Positions 42,018 through 54,823 of a DNA stretch of 64,000 bases are shown piece after piece (position 1 is the first letter of the stretch; each line of letters opens with the position of its first letter). The position numbers and the translations under genes are program-made. Under the pieces are notes generated by a model, which saw only the letters and a program-made list of their open reading frames with translations, was not told the origin of the DNA and made no database searches. Source of the stretch: Pyrenula massariospora (Eukaryota; Ascomycota; Eurotiomycetes; Pyrenulales; Pyrenulaceae); the NCBI GenBank assembly GCA_021030905.1, contig JAGFMI010000008.1, positions 124,001 to 188,000 on the forward strand. The letters run 5' to 3'.

Positions 42018-42512
42018 ATGGTTCGAGCGGTGCACGAAATCATGTCTCTGCAAGGAGAGGACGACAGACATGGCCAACGCGATTCACTGCTAAATCTCAC
42101 CGGCACGCAGAATGGCACCGGAGTTTCGTCGCTCGAGCAACAAGTCCTCGATGAATATACTAGACTCTTGAACAACATGAACGCAGTAAGTAGGTTCTGT
42201 CATATCCTTTATTTTTTAAACCTCTTTATACCATCACATGAGTTTTGGGCTGAAGACAGAAGTGCATGGCGTGCAATCTTTTTGTAGGCCTTTTCTTACT
42301 TATTTATGACTTGGCAGACTAATTCGACTTAGCTCTCAGATACGTTGGCCGACCTTTCTAAAGGCCAAATAACCATTGAGATTGCCGAGGGACTTCGTGG
42401 TCTTGAGCGTAAAGTAGCGAGCGTATACACGTTGATGAAGGCTAGCGTCTATAGCATCGTACTACAGCAGGGGCAGTTAGACCATGACGGGCAGGGAACT
42501 GGCGAGACATGA
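42018..42512 (+). CDS. dad3: DASH complex subunit Dad3
   Basis: Two exons, 42018-42185 and 42333-42512, separated by a 147-nt intron. The first ATG gives 115 aa; the ATG at 42042 (MSLQGEDD) gives 107 aa and is the likelier start. The Dad3 signature is clear: LEQQVLDEYTRLLNNMNALSDTLADL, then GLRGLERKVASVYTLMKASVYSIVLQQ. Dad3 is one of ten small subunits of the DASH/Dam1 ring, which couples kinetochores to spindle microtubule ends. The intron falls between the two helical blocks. Confidence 0.93.
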
Positions 42513-42859
42513 TGGACTACCGCGAGGCGTGGCAGCGAAAAAAGACTTATCTACGTTGCGTCCGCATTGACTCATCGATGAGAACTATCTGGCTTCAATC
42601 CCACGGTCCAGATGGTTTGGAGAAACTTCAAAGATGGATTACAGATGTCTCCTTTCAAGCTTGGTGGCTCCAGGTGCTCTGGACGGACGTGAAAATTGCA
42701 GCAAAATTGCAACTACAACTTCAAGAAGGTTGCATGGACGCAGTGAGGAAGGAAGCTCCTGTATAAGCTCTAGCGATGATGTTACTACAAATCTAGTACG
42801 ACCCACATTCTAAAGTTGGGCTAGCGGAATCTTGCCTGAACAGATGCCGGAGGAAGGAT
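42513..42859. other. convergent 3' spacer
   Basis: Between the ends of DAD3 and the minus-strand mitochondrial uS5 gene. An 85-codon frame overlaps the DAD3 stop but has no family signature; I do not count it as a gene. Confidence 0.5.
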
Positions 42860-44335
42860 CTATGTTACAAGCCCGGAGTAATAGACCTTGCGCACGTCAA
42901 CCATCTTTCTTCCTCGGGCTCGTGCCACATCTTCCGGGTTCTTTTGCTTCGTCAGCGCCTCGATTGTCGCTTTCACCGTATTCATAGGATTGCGAGAACG
43001 GTAAACACGAGCCGCCAGGTCAGATATACCGGCGCACCGCGCAATTTCCCAGATATAATACTGGCAGCGGAGACCGAAACCTAGGACGTATATATCAGTA
43101 CAATTCTACCTTCTCGGATCAATGTGCAACATACCTGGTGGTCGCGTATAGAGCTCGAGCTCTACCGCTCCAACCTTCGCTTTCACATCCCCAAAGATAG
43201 TCCGATTTTCATAGCGTAGAACAGGTTGCATATTGCGGATTGCTCGATATTGCGACTGGACTATGGCATCGCTGGTTTCTTCAGATTTTCCCTCGCCGAC
43301 CCCAATTAATCCATTTGCATTGCCAGCGATAGATAACATATACATTTTGCGAACTTTACCCATGCGAGTCTGATTGCTAATTCCATGTCTCACAATTGTC
43401 TTCACTCGGAGTAGCGATATTTGTCTGCGGTCATATCCAGTCATCTGCATCAGTCGAATAAGCGCGGGTGAAGGTTCCTTTTCCTGTTCCGGCCCGTCTG
43501 CTGGCCGTTTTTTCTTTTTCTCTTTGGGTTCTGGCTCCAAGTTCGGCTCGCCTGGCCTGTAGAGCTCCGGAGCGAGAGCGCTACGAGGGTTTCGTTCGGC
43601 TTCTTCTTTTCCAACGGTGATGCGGACATCCCCCATCCACGGCCGAGCGTTGAGAGCTTTGTAGTCGTCTTCCTGCTCTAAATTCGTTGACATATCCCCC
43701 AGCTCAGTACCTTCGAGATCTTTCAAGGCGTCGGTGTCGAAAAGACTTCCCAGATCTTCATCTCCTGGTGAGGTCGGGACTTCGTCTTCAAGCTTTTCTA
43801 ATTCCGCTGCGTCATTTTCTAGCTCCTCCTCTTCTGAGCGTGCCTTTCGGAGCGGAAAAGGATCTTCCACAGCTGTGCCTCCCGATATCACGTTATCTGC
43901 GACTTTTGCCAATTCTCTACTTAGCTCATCACCTGTCATGAACCGCTGCCGGGGATCCGAGTTCGAGTAGGGAGCGCGAATGGGACTGTCAGCAACTGGG
44001 TCGATCTTCGCCAGGTCATCTAAGTATCTCATGGCCCATGGGTCTGTTCTCCTTGCGGCCTGAGCTGCTAAATGTTCCGGTTGAACTGCCGCTTCTCCAG
44101 CTTCTATTGCGGCCAATTGAGAGGGCGTGTACTTTCGCCTGAGTGCTTTCATCTCTTCTTCCGTGTAGGGTTCGAATTGTTCCGGAAACGCTCGAATCTC
44201 TGCCTTCTTTTTTGGCCGTTTTCCTGGGCGCTTGGAACGGGGAGGAGACGCATGGAACGGTCGCTTCGGAGCTAACTGACGAAGGCTGCGAGAGAATGAG
44301 CAGAGAAGACATGGCGAAGGACGTGTCAGATTCAT
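42860..44335 (-). CDS. mrps5: mitochondrial small-subunit ribosomal protein uS5m
   Basis: Two exons, 44335-43135 and 43080-42860, 54-nt intron, 473 aa. The N-terminus ([31 protein letters not shown]) is a basic, Ser-rich mitochondrial presequence ending in an FHAS-type cleavage context, so the first in-frame ATG is a good start. The S5 domain lies at about 325-470: [20 protein letters not shown], the double-stranded RNA-binding S5-N part, then [16 protein letters not shown] and the C-terminal fold with PPGFGLRC. The 300-residue acidic middle extension is typical of fungal uS5m. It helps form the decoding region of the mitoribosome small subunit. Confidence 0.94.
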
Positions 44336-45024
44336 GTCAGCGCCTAACAGGCTCTTGAAAAGCACGAACCAGTCCAAACGGCCGACTGTTCCCCCGGCTT
44401 TGAAGTCTTCAGAGCCTAAGACAGAAAAATTCGTGAGGGAGACGATGCCAAGCCCGCACTAGGAAAAGTGGATAGCTTGAGGGCTTGGCAAAAGCATCTT
44501 GATTGAGAGAGCTGCCACACGACATTTAGGCTCGCCTCCATATAACTATCCATTATCCAAGCTTAACATGGTATCAATCCCAGAGTAAAATACCTAGACC
44601 CCTCTCTTGCTCTAACGAACCAATCTTCCACCGTGCCTCTCTATAAGCTATCTTGAAAACAGCAATTCACTCTCGGCCCTGGTTAGAAGCTACTTAACAC
44701 TAGATTTAATCTGATATGATGGACCTCGCGCCCGCCTTGAGATCTCTTTGGTTAAAGCCGAGCTACTAGAGGCAGACCTCTGCTAGGTCTCTCCCTGTTG
44801 TATATTCTACCAACCTTCAGCTCGTGGTCGCTATGATTAGGCTGCGACGATTGCAGCCTTTCGGCGTCGACCACTATCCCTTCACTGTTTCAAGATGTTC
44901 CATCGCTAAGCAATTTTTGTGAGAGAATCCATCAGCCCGAGCCATTATTAAATCCTTTGAAGCGGATCTAGTCTAGTATTGCGCAAGGAATATTGTCCCC
45001 GCCAGCTCAAAAATTTTGTCATCA
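44336..45024. promoter_or_regulatory. divergent upstream region of mrps5 and PRMT5 genes
   Basis: About 690 bases between genes read outward on opposite strands. No open frame of note. I see no repeated motif beyond ordinary AT-rich and pyrimidine-rich patches. Confidence 0.45.
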
Positions 45025-47649
45025 ATGGCTAATTCATCGACTATCATGGAGGATACCGTCCCCCCGTTTTGCATTGGCTATCATGACGCGCGGAACCCCC
45101 CTTTTCCGATTGCCCAAGCAATCTCGCAGATTCAAGCTGTGAATGTACGTTAAAATCTTCCGACGCTTAACAGCTGTTGAAAATTAATTTCCTTAGTATG
45201 ATATGATGGCTGTCCCTGTGACAACAGCTCACTTTCATTCTCGAGTTTTGACGCTCTTGTCGGACGTACTATCTCAACAACAGGCCCTCTCTTCATCACA
45301 GGATAACAGTCGCGAAAATTCGCACAACATAAACCCGCCTAACCTGCCACCTTTATCACCCTTGGACTCTAATATGAGCCCAGATGAATCCACCAATCAG
45401 GTTCTGGCAGTGACGAGCTCCTGGATCGATCTTTGTTCGACAGACGCTTTGATTGCGAATCTTTCTCGTCAGGTCATGATGCTCGAAATATCATACGCAG
45501 CGTTTTGTGGTGCCACCTACATTTTAGTTCCAGGCCCAAAGTCAAACCACAGTCAAAGCGGCCTGAACAAGTACGGTCGCACAATTCAAGAAGCCTTGGA
45601 CATGGGACCTTACCTTCAAATCATTGTATGGCTTCCTTTCTCCGATATTTCTCAGAATCAGGTGGAAGAGTTGGGCGACTTGGGGCCATTTGCTCGTCAA
45701 GAGTACGCACAGGAGACCCCCAACGCGCCGGCGGATGAGCTAGATCTCTTCAGTGCCTGGGAAGTCTGGAACAGCATTCGAAACATCTGTAAATACCATT
45801 CCAGACTATTTGTTGGTAAGGGAATAGCTTCTAGTCTTTTGCTTCAGTCTGCTACGATTTTAAGAATCATTGGCAATTGTATCACCGTTTCATCATGCGT
45901 ATGAATGTCAATTATATCATTAAGAGACTGACGCAAAATCCTCCAGCGCTTGACTTGCCGAAACAGATACCGCCTACGCCAATACAGTCCCGCTGGTACT
46001 CTGAACCTGTCAGACTCCTCACAATTGACGCGACTTGCTTTGTGCCAAATGCAAAAGGCTACCCTATTCTTCCAAAAGCTCATCAAGCTCTCATTTTGCG
46101 ATACATGCACCTTAAAATACCTCCTTGGTTTCTTCTTTGCAATGTTGGACCTCTACCGCCGATTGACATCCCGTTCTCCATGTCGCCAGAGTTTGCACCC
46201 TTTTCTACTAATGAATCCTCTCAGTTTCCAACTCCAGCTGAAGCATCAGCGCAACCAAGTCCCAGCAAGAGCCTTGAGTCGTCCACAGCTCACCTTATTT
46301 ACATGCGTAATCTACAGAATAAACAACCTGGTAGATCGGCCATGGAACGGTTCGGCACTGGCTACCAAGACTACCTACAGGCACCTCTCCAACCACTTAC
46401 CGTAAATCTCGAGAGCATCACATATGAAGTCTTTGAGAAGGATCCTATCAAGTATGAATGGTATGAGAGAGCCATTGCGCGAGCCTTGCATGACTGGGAA
46501 GAGAATAGCAAGCCTCATTCCAGCCCTGATGGTCGTATTGTTGTGGCCGTTGTTGGAGCAGGTCGCGGACCCCTTGTCACCCGAGCCATCCAAGCCAGCA
46601 AAGGAGTAGGCGTCGAGATCGATCTGTGGGCCTTAGAAAAGAACCAAAATGCTTTTCTGTTGCTGAACCGACACAATGAAGAGAACTGGAACGGCCGTGT
46701 CAATCTCGTCAGGTCCGATATGCGTACATGGAAAGGTCCAATGTCTATCTCATCCTCCTCGACAGTCCAAGCACCAGACTCTAGACAAATCCACCACTAC
46801 CGCATTGATATCCTCATATCTGAGCTTCTCGGCTCCTTCGCTGATAATGAACTCTCTCCTGAATGCCTCGATGGCATCACTCATCTCTTGAACCCTACAC
46901 ATGGCCTTTCTATCCCTTCCTCATACACCGCGTTCCTAACTCCTATCGCTTCTCCAAAGATCTATGCTGACATCACCGCACAATCTATCGTCAACCAATC
47001 CGCTCCAGAAACTCCTTTTGTTGTCATGCTCAATGCCATTGACCATCTCTCTACTTCCTCCTCCTCTCATTCCACCGCCCAATCCCCGCCTCAACCGCAG
47101 CCCATCGTCCACCCCGCCTGGTCCTTCACGCACCCAAATCCCCACTTCCTTCCCCCCTCGCCTCCGTCACCAACCAATGCTCACAACACGCGTCACTCCC
47201 GCACCACGTTTCCAGTTTCCTATCGCGGCGTCTGTCATGGCCTTGCTGGTTATTTCGAGGCAACTCTTTATCCTGGAGTCGAACTTAGCACCAACCCAAA
47301 TACTATGGACGACAAATCTGAGGGCATGATCAGTTGGTTTCCCATTTTCTTTCCCTTAAAGGTACGGTCTCCTCTCTTCCTATTTACCCTAATCTATTCT
47401 ACTCATCAAGTATCGCTTTTTCACAAACATGATTGGAAAGCTTAAAACCTGACCTAGGTCCCACTCTACCTCCCCGACTCCTGCGAAGTTGTCGTAAACA
47501 TGTGGCGGCAGACAGATGAGCGAAAGGTGTGGTACGAGTGGATGGTGGAGGTATTTAAAGAGTTGCCCGACAACAAGTCTGGCAAGCAGATGCTAAGAAT
47601 TGGCATGAGCGAGTTGCACTCTAGTATCAAGGAGGCGTGCTTGATGTAG
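45025..47649 (+). CDS. prmt5: protein arginine methyltransferase 5 (Skb1/Hsl7 type)
   Basis: Four exons: 45025-45144, 45197-45815, 45947-47361, 47458-47649; 781 aa. The N-terminal TIM-barrel half ends at SRLFVALDLPKQIP, rebuilt only across the second intron. The catalytic half has IQSRWYSEPVRLLTI, the SAM motif GAGRGPLV (about 450), and the double-Glu loop ELLGSFADNELSPE (about 539), both Glu residues present. The remaining beta-barrel ends FPIFFPLKVPLYLP and NMWRQTDERKVWYEW. This enzyme makes symmetric dimethylarginine on Sm proteins and histones; an SmF gene lies 11 kb upstream, though that is likely coincidence. The Pro/Ser/His-rich insertion near residue 620 (HSTAQSPPQPQP) is species-specific. 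Confidence 0.95.
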
Positions 47650-48089
47650 TCTATTAATCTAGCCCTGGAATGGTAGGGGAGCTGGAGAGAATATGGATGG
47701 GAGTCCGTCGCTCAAATTGGAAATTTGAGCTACGAGCATTGTTGAGCGAATATTTATCACCGTTGGATACGATTTGCTGGAGTAGTGGACAAAGGAGGGG
47801 TCAGATTCATTTGGAGTATGCAAGTAATCTCTTTTCTATAAAGCAGATTGCTCAAAGTTGAAAGTCGTTCGCTCACATTGCGACTCTAAGTGCGTCTATT
47901 AGGCCTGAAAAGTGACTCATCACAACGATCTTGACAAGTCGGCACCCGCGCAATCGGTGTTGGTGCGATTCTATCCGCAATGACTGGATTGATTCTAGCC
48001 TACCTAACTTTACTGCTGAGCGTTGAGCATCAGCAGACGTGTGGTGTTGAAAGCCCTTCATGTCCCCTCGCCTTCCACGCGTCTCAACA
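47650..48089. other. convergent 3' spacer
   Basis: Between the ends of the PRMT5 gene and the minus-strand GDPD gene. No gene or repeat recognised. Confidence 0.55.
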
Positions 48090-51000
48090 TCAAGCTCCGG
48101 GAGCAACACACTCAACATCTACTGACGTGGGCACCTGCAAAGCAGCCTCCGCAGACACATTCCCCTCTCCATCCGCGTTTGCCTTTGCACCCGACCCTGT
48201 CAGCCCTTTCCGAATCGCCAACACATTGTCCACGATCACAGCGTCAATGCCCTCGTTGACCTGCAACGCCACCTTCGACGAATCATTGTTGATCGTACCG
48301 TACGACACGCACACCAGCCCGGACTCCTTCACCACCTTGACCAGCCGTGGACTGATCACCAACGGCTCTGCCGCCGAGACAACGCCAAGCAGATTCCACC
48401 GTGATGCAAAGCGGATCGCTTCCTGAAGGCTGCTGGCCCGAACGTCTCCGACAGGAAAGGTCCCTGCGTCGGTCAGGAAGAGCACGGGAATAGAGGGCTG
48501 CTTGAACGACAAGAGCAGGCAGATGTCTGGGTTGAAGCTCGAAAAGATCATGTTACGGCCCTTGCCAAGGTCGTAGACTTTCGTCAAAACGGTGTCGACG
48601 AATGAATTGAGCTCCACCGCATAGGTATCCATCCCTTCGTCTTCGCTCTCAAAGAGCATTGGATATTTCATCTCGATGTTGAATCCGACGGAGGCTGGGA
48701 GCTTCTTGAACATCTCTTCAAGTGTCGCAAACGGCGCCTGGATGTGGCTTCCGCGCGAATTGCCTTTGAAGCCTTTCTTCTTGAAGTCCCGAGTGTGCTT
48801 CATTCTTTCGTCCATGAGATAGGGGTCGAACCCCGAGCCACCAACGGAGAGTGAACGCTGACGTCCTGATTCTGAAGTCTTCACACTTGCGATTCTTGGA
48901 TCCTGTAATGGAACGGGAGAATCTGGACGAGATCCCCGCGGTGTTCTAGTTCCATTGACGTGCAGGAATTGCTCGAGGGTGAGAGTGTGAACCGGCGCAT
49001 CGATACCAGTCTCGCTGACGAGAAAGTCGTGGTAGATGACGGGGACGTGGTCTTTGGTTAATTGAACGTCAAACTCCACGTAGGAGGCACCCAGATTCGC
49101 AGCTGCGATAAATGACTGGATAGTGTTTTCGCCTAGCTGAAGGGAACGACGACCAGCGATGTTCTTGCCAAGTCCTCTATGACCGATGACCATAGTGGAA
49201 GACATGCTCTTCCAGTAAGTCTGGTTCGCAGTGATTGACATGTTGGGGTGTGAGAAAGGAGTGATGATGAGAAAATTGAATGTAACTGACCCAATGATTT
49301 CTAACGTGTTCGCAGCCATGATTGGAACGGTAGAGTCTCCTTGCAAGTTAGTACGTTGCGAGCCAATGCTGGGCTTGATGCTAGATAGAAGCGCGACGCC
49401 TCTTCCAAGGATCTGCTCGTTGGAGCCAGCGTATGTTGGGACGAGATCAAAGAGGAGCTTGACTTTCGTAGTGTCTTTGGCGTGAAAGACAATAGGTTCA
49501 GTCGAAATATTGTCTTGCACAGGTAAATCAATGACTTCTGGCTCGCCTGTAGCACCGATAGCTGAAACAACGAGAGAAAGCGCTGTGTCTAGTTGGGTTG
49601 TATGGGCACTTTTGATAGGTATCTGGTCAAGGTTCACGGCAGAGATCAACTTCCTCATGTCCATCGTTCCGAGACTGACAAGCACCATACTTTCGCTCGT
49701 CAAGTAGCGATGACCAAACGACTTGACCGGCTCCGTGGTTCGCACGTTTGAGTTCAAAGTGCCATTGATGTTGCCATTAGATTTTCGATCGATTATGGAC
49801 GATACGGGTGGTGACGTGGACGCGTTTGTGGATGGGTCAGAGTCTCTGCTTTCAGGCTGCGGAGTGACTTCAGCAAGATGCCTTGCGATATCCATATGTC
49901 CACGGAGCGAGGCGTGTTCCTTGCATGTCCAGCCTGACGAATCCACTCGAGTCAGGTCTGCACCTGCTTGAATTAAAATCTCGGCAATACCAAGATTACC
50001 ATCCACACAAGCAATGAACAATGGTGTCCAAGAGTACGTCTGCTCACAAAGCTCTGTGTCAGCTTTCTGAATTTCAGAGCCGTTTAGGAGCGTCTTTGCG
50101 CATTCAGTATGATCAAACCGAGCTGCAACATGGAGTGCCGATTCCCCTTGTGCATCTTGGTAATTGACATCTACTCCAGCGTTGACAAGCAAGGCGACTA
50201 TATCCACAAAGTCTGCCTTCGTCGCTAGCGCTAAAACAGCACTCGAGCGTGGAACGGATTTCCGCACCTGATGCTGGTTGACTTCTAGTGAGGCAGATTT
50301 TTCCGCTTCTAGAAGGGCCTGAGTTGTTAATGGATGCCCACCTACAACACTTAGATGGAGAGGCGCCCATCCTTCATTGTCTTGCCAAGCAGGCCCATCT
50401 ATGCCATCCTTCAAGTCTAGAAGGTCGTATTGCTGCAAATGCTCAATTAAGATTTGGCAGACTACCCTGAAGCCATATTGAGCCGCATAATGCAGAGGAG
50501 TTCTCCCAGCGGCGTCCCGAGCTACCAACCCTGGTCGCTGACAGGGCCTCAGCGAGTCTAGCAAAAAGGCAAGGATAGATACCGAGGGATTGTCCCGGCT
50601 CAAAAGTGGAGTTTGCCGAGTGTCCTTTGCGAAGTTTCGTGCAGTCGGCATCGTGGGCGCAGTAGCTGGGGTGAGATATTGTGGAAATTCGGCTGGAGCG
50701 TCTATCGTGTAGTCTTGATTTTGCTCCAAATCGGAGGTTGTCTGGGTTCTTCCAATGGAAATGACAAGGCGATGTATACAGTTGCGCTTATTGATATCGT
50801 CGTCTTCCTCTAGAGTCGAAATCCTATGCAAAAGACTTTGAATACAAGCTCGGGATTTATTCTGGATAGACCGCTGCAGGAGTGTCTGATATAACTGTTG
50901 ACGAGTCGCTTCATCGGCACTTACCAAGCCGCGAAATGTGACCCCAATTGACTGTACCAAATCGGAGGCCATGTCTTTCCGAATCATCTGCTCTAGGGTC

Positions 51001-51671
51001 TGTAATTCCATTTGGGAAATATTTAGGGTAGGGCGAGAACCGACACGCCTAAGAGAAAGCGAGGATTTTGAGGAAGTATCATCGCCATGAGTACCGAAGT
51101 CCCCAAGTATGGAAAGCCAGTCATTGATCCTCTTCGTGGCTTCGGAGAGCTCTAAGTTACTGGCGAAGGGTGCAGGGTCTACCTTAGCTTCCAGGTACTT
51201 CTTCTGGGCATGGGCAGATGAAACCCTTTTGTCCAGCTTTTTAGTGATTTTAATGAAGCCTCGCCGGTTGACCTCGCCAAACCACTGCAGTTTCCTTAAT
51301 TGGCCGCGGAGCTCAAGAAGTGCCCCCATGAGGTCTTCACTGTCTTCAGGGTCCAGGTTGTGGAGGTGCAGTAAGGAGGATCCATATCGGTCTTGAAGCA
51401 GGTTGACACGGCGGGAGAAATCGGCAAGTTTCTTGTTATAAAAGCCACCAACATCTTCAAGGTTGCGATCCAGGGCAAAGAAGAATTCTGACTGCTCATG
51501 AGGTCACACCGGAATCACTGGGACAGACTTCTTACCCGCCAAATCTGGCTCGAATCCACGCTTTGAAGCCTCCGCCCCCGCTTTGATAAGCTTCTTCAAG
51601 GCCTTGTAGTTGATGTACGAGGAAGCCCATTCTGGAACTTGGTTCCGTGGAAGATTGCGGCCAAACTTCAT
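48090..51671 (-). CDS. SPX-ankyrin-glycerophosphodiester phosphodiesterase (Gde1/NUC-2 type)
   Basis: Two exons, 51671-51536 and 51487-48090, with a 48-nt intron; 1177 aa. The N-terminus MKFGRNLPRNQVPEWASSYI and FFFALDRNLEDVGGFYNKK form an SPX domain, a sensor of inositol pyrophosphates and hence phosphate. Ankyrin repeats follow (about 300-550, for example GRTPLHYAAQYGF and GESALHVAARFDH). The GDPD domain is C-terminal (about 805-1140): VIGHRGLGKN, ENTIQSFIAAANLGASYVEFDVQLTKD, PVIYHDF, so His, Glu, Asp and the second His are all present. S. cerevisiae Gde1 hydrolyses glycerophosphocholine; Pho81/NUC-2 share the layout but regulate a CDK. The intact active site favours the Gde1 role, which is why no symbol is given. 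Confidence 0.92.
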
Positions 51672-54600
51672 GGCGTAGCAGTTCGACTCTTGCCGCCGAT
51701 CGGATCATTCGAGGGCAGCTTCAAGCCACAGGCGTTCTACCACGGTGGCATTTCGCTGTCTCAGAAAGATTCAGCGGCGCAAGCGAACTCTGACGAAACA
51801 GAAGGCGTCAAACAGAGGCGAGTGAGGAGCCATTTAGCGGCACAGAGACGGCGAATTGAGAGACGGTGGGTAGTTCGCAATGTGCCAGCGCCAGCACAGA
51901 GTCCCGATAGCTGCAGAATGCTGTTCAGCGCATTCAGTGAAGACCTCGAGCTTGGTGGGAACGCAAAGGCCTCGTGGGCGAGCTCCGACGCTTTGGTTGG
52001 AGGGAATGAATAGACCGACCCGATCCTATCCGTCCGGCCCGGAACCCTCCGTTCTTCTCCTGTAGAGCCTGAAGACGGAGGTGCAGAGCCTCTACATCTT
52101 GCTTCTACGAGCCGCTGTCCTCTGGAGCTGACGATAGAGGATGTTTTCACAATCGTTTCACGGCAAGTTCGCAAAGGCGGAGATGTAGATGAAGTCACAC
52201 GATGAGCGCCACCGCTCACTTGATCCTTCTTCGTCACTTATGGTCTAGCCTCTTCAACGCCACCGTCTGAAACAGGTACAGCCCTACTAGACACAGCATC
52301 CCGCTGCTCTCCAAATGCCTGTATCTCTTCGGTTTGATCATGTTGCTCCAGAACGGCGCCATTCAAGCCGACAGCAGGTGTGGAAGTAGTATCATCGATG
52401 AAATCCCTATCTCTAATCCGTTTCCTATTTCGTTGCACAGTTCACTTTGATGGTTGCAAAGATATCGGGACTTGGTGACAAGGTAGCGCTCTTGCTAACG
52501 TGTTGGAGTCCGCCTTTCGCAGCCAAACGGTCGATTGATTGCTAAGTTCTAATTCTTTCGTACTTTTGTAACATTTCTTTATGTCTATGTGAGAAAGGCC
52601 TGCAGCGTGATTCCGTCAGCGTGCAAGCAATCAATACTATAACACGCACTGAGGACTAAATAGCAGCTAACTTGACTGCGACATCTACCACTTTACAAAG
52701 CAACCTACGGGCGGCAATGTGTTGTCGTTCAGCAGCGGACGTTCCTTTCAAGCAGGAGCTAGATTTGAGGTTTTTACAGATTCGCTGAGTATCGTGCTCT
52801 GCAGCCTTAGGTTTGTGACAGCTTCCGTTACAAAGTCGGTACCTGTCATTAAAATGAGACTTGGCGACAAGTCCTTCGAATTCCCTACATCTGCATTGAA
52901 TCAAGTTGTGCTCCTTTGCTAGTCGAATTAAATTCTGCGACCAAGCTGAAGTTTATACAGTGGCTATCGAGATACCTTTCAGAGCACACGCTATCAGTCA
53001 ATTGTGTAATATGATGTTCAGCGCTGACAGCTCGGTACACGTAATTTGCTCCTCGGCTCCGTTGGATTCTTCTTGTCGGGCGACTCTGTGCAATCGGTCA
53101 TGAATGAACCACTTTTCGCGAACATGAAGGAGGACAAGCTGATAACTAACATTATGAAATCTTTCCTGCATTTTCAATTTGTTCATGACGTGGCAGGGCC
53201 ATTCAATTGATTCGTGTGCGAGGTGTGGGCTGTGAGGTCATTTTCAACCTATGGTATGGATTTGACAGAATGACCTCTGAGCGCCTGTTGGTGTGGACAT
53301 GCGGTCAGTGGAAAGGACACGAATAAAAAATTCTCCGACAAAGTTCCGGGTCCGATTTTCAGACGATAGGGATACCGACCGGAAGCAAGGAAAATAGGTA
53401 GGCATCCGTAGTCAGGAGAATTGCGGCCAAAGTAGACTTCATAGATTTATCTTCATTTACCGATCCTTAAAGTGTTGCACAAAAGGTGACCAGAAAAAGG
53501 AATTTACTTTGAGACGAATTGGATATAGTATAATCTTATGAATGGGGATTTTGAGAATGGGCTGGACTAGTACTTTGATTTATACACAAGATTCACCATG
53601 GATTGATGGCTCAGCGTGAAGCGGGAACGTAAATAGGTGGCCGGCTCTCAACACAGGAAGGTGCAAGTTCCCCCACAGGAAAGAGCAGGTGCTCTTCGAA
53701 CATGGTTTACGATATTGTAGAAACCTCTGTGCATATCATTTGCAAGAGTAACCTCTGAGCAGAAATGTCCCATGTCTCACGTTCTATCGACTATTTCGCA
53801 TTTACAAGGGCATTGAGTACCTAGGGTTAAGAAATCGGACTCGTCAATATTCCGTCACTATGTCGGTAAAGTTCAGGCTTAGGACCAACAGCGCCACTGG
53901 ATTTACGAGGCTAGAAACATGAAAAGGTCCCAAAACACCCAAATAGTCCGTCCTGTTCGAAGATCAAAGTCAAAAACCGAGGACACTCGCTTGTCATTTT
54001 TAGCCTTTTGATGCACATGTCTCTACTATTTAGCGTTCGAGGAATTCCGGTTCACGATAAATCAGGGGGCTGGGACATGGATCATCCGCTCGCATCTCTC
54101 TTGGCACGAGCGCCTCAGTCTTTCCCATCCACCTGGCTTCAAAGGCTCATGCGAAAAGCTGTTGAGCTTCGCGCCTTTTCATAATTCCTAAGGCCATGGG
54201 CAATGATCTAACTTTGTCGGTGTTCACGATCCTGTCGAAACTCGGCGTCGTGGCAGCCCTTTCCGCCGTCCTCCGTGAACGCTTGTAGATCGATAGAGCG
54301 CCGCGACCGTCCACGTTGGTCGTATCTGCAGGACGCTATCTGTGTGCCTTACCTGATTTCCGTGTCGTAGCCATGGCTTACTGTGCACGGGAAGCTGCTT
54401 CGGTCCATATGTCTTCGACCCCGCGCCCAAGCCGTCTGCCCCACCATCACCTAAGGCTGTACGGTCGGTGCGCCATCGTGGACTCCATGACGATATCTTC
54501 TTGTGCCCCTCCGTTCGGGGGAGCTTACTGCCCACATTGGTCTAGCAATGGGCTGAATGCACGCCCTGATAGCTGATCCTGCATCACACGATAGCTCCCA

Positions 54601-54823
54601 TGCAAGAAGCTTGCAGCTATCTGTAAGCTACCTATGTCCTACCTGTCCGCCTCAGCTCCGCGTCAGGCTATAATACCGCTCATTGCCGCCCAGTGACGGT
54701 GAGTGCCTTTTTTCTCTTGTGTTTCCTTGTTTCATCGACCTCTTGTGCCTGCTCGTGCACCGTCTATCAGCAAAAATTGCCCTTGTCTATTGTTGTGGCC
54801 AACGACACGCACCAGCAGCCAAT
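51672..54823. other. 3.1-kb gene-poor gap
   Basis: Antiparallel frames at 51639-52013 (plus) and 51761-52237 (minus) overlap and show no domain, so neither is accepted. A 66-codon minus frame at 52238-52438 begins with a basic NLS-like run but has no ATG. From about 52.5 to 54.2 kb frames are short and the sequence is AT-richer. This is the largest apparently gene-free stretch in the window. Confidence 0.5.

Noticed and set aside
51639-52237. Plus (124 codons) and minus (158 codons) frames upstream of the GDPD gene
   Set aside because: They are mutually antisense, Ser/Arg-rich and without domain or splice continuation; more likely 5' untranslated or intergenic sequence.
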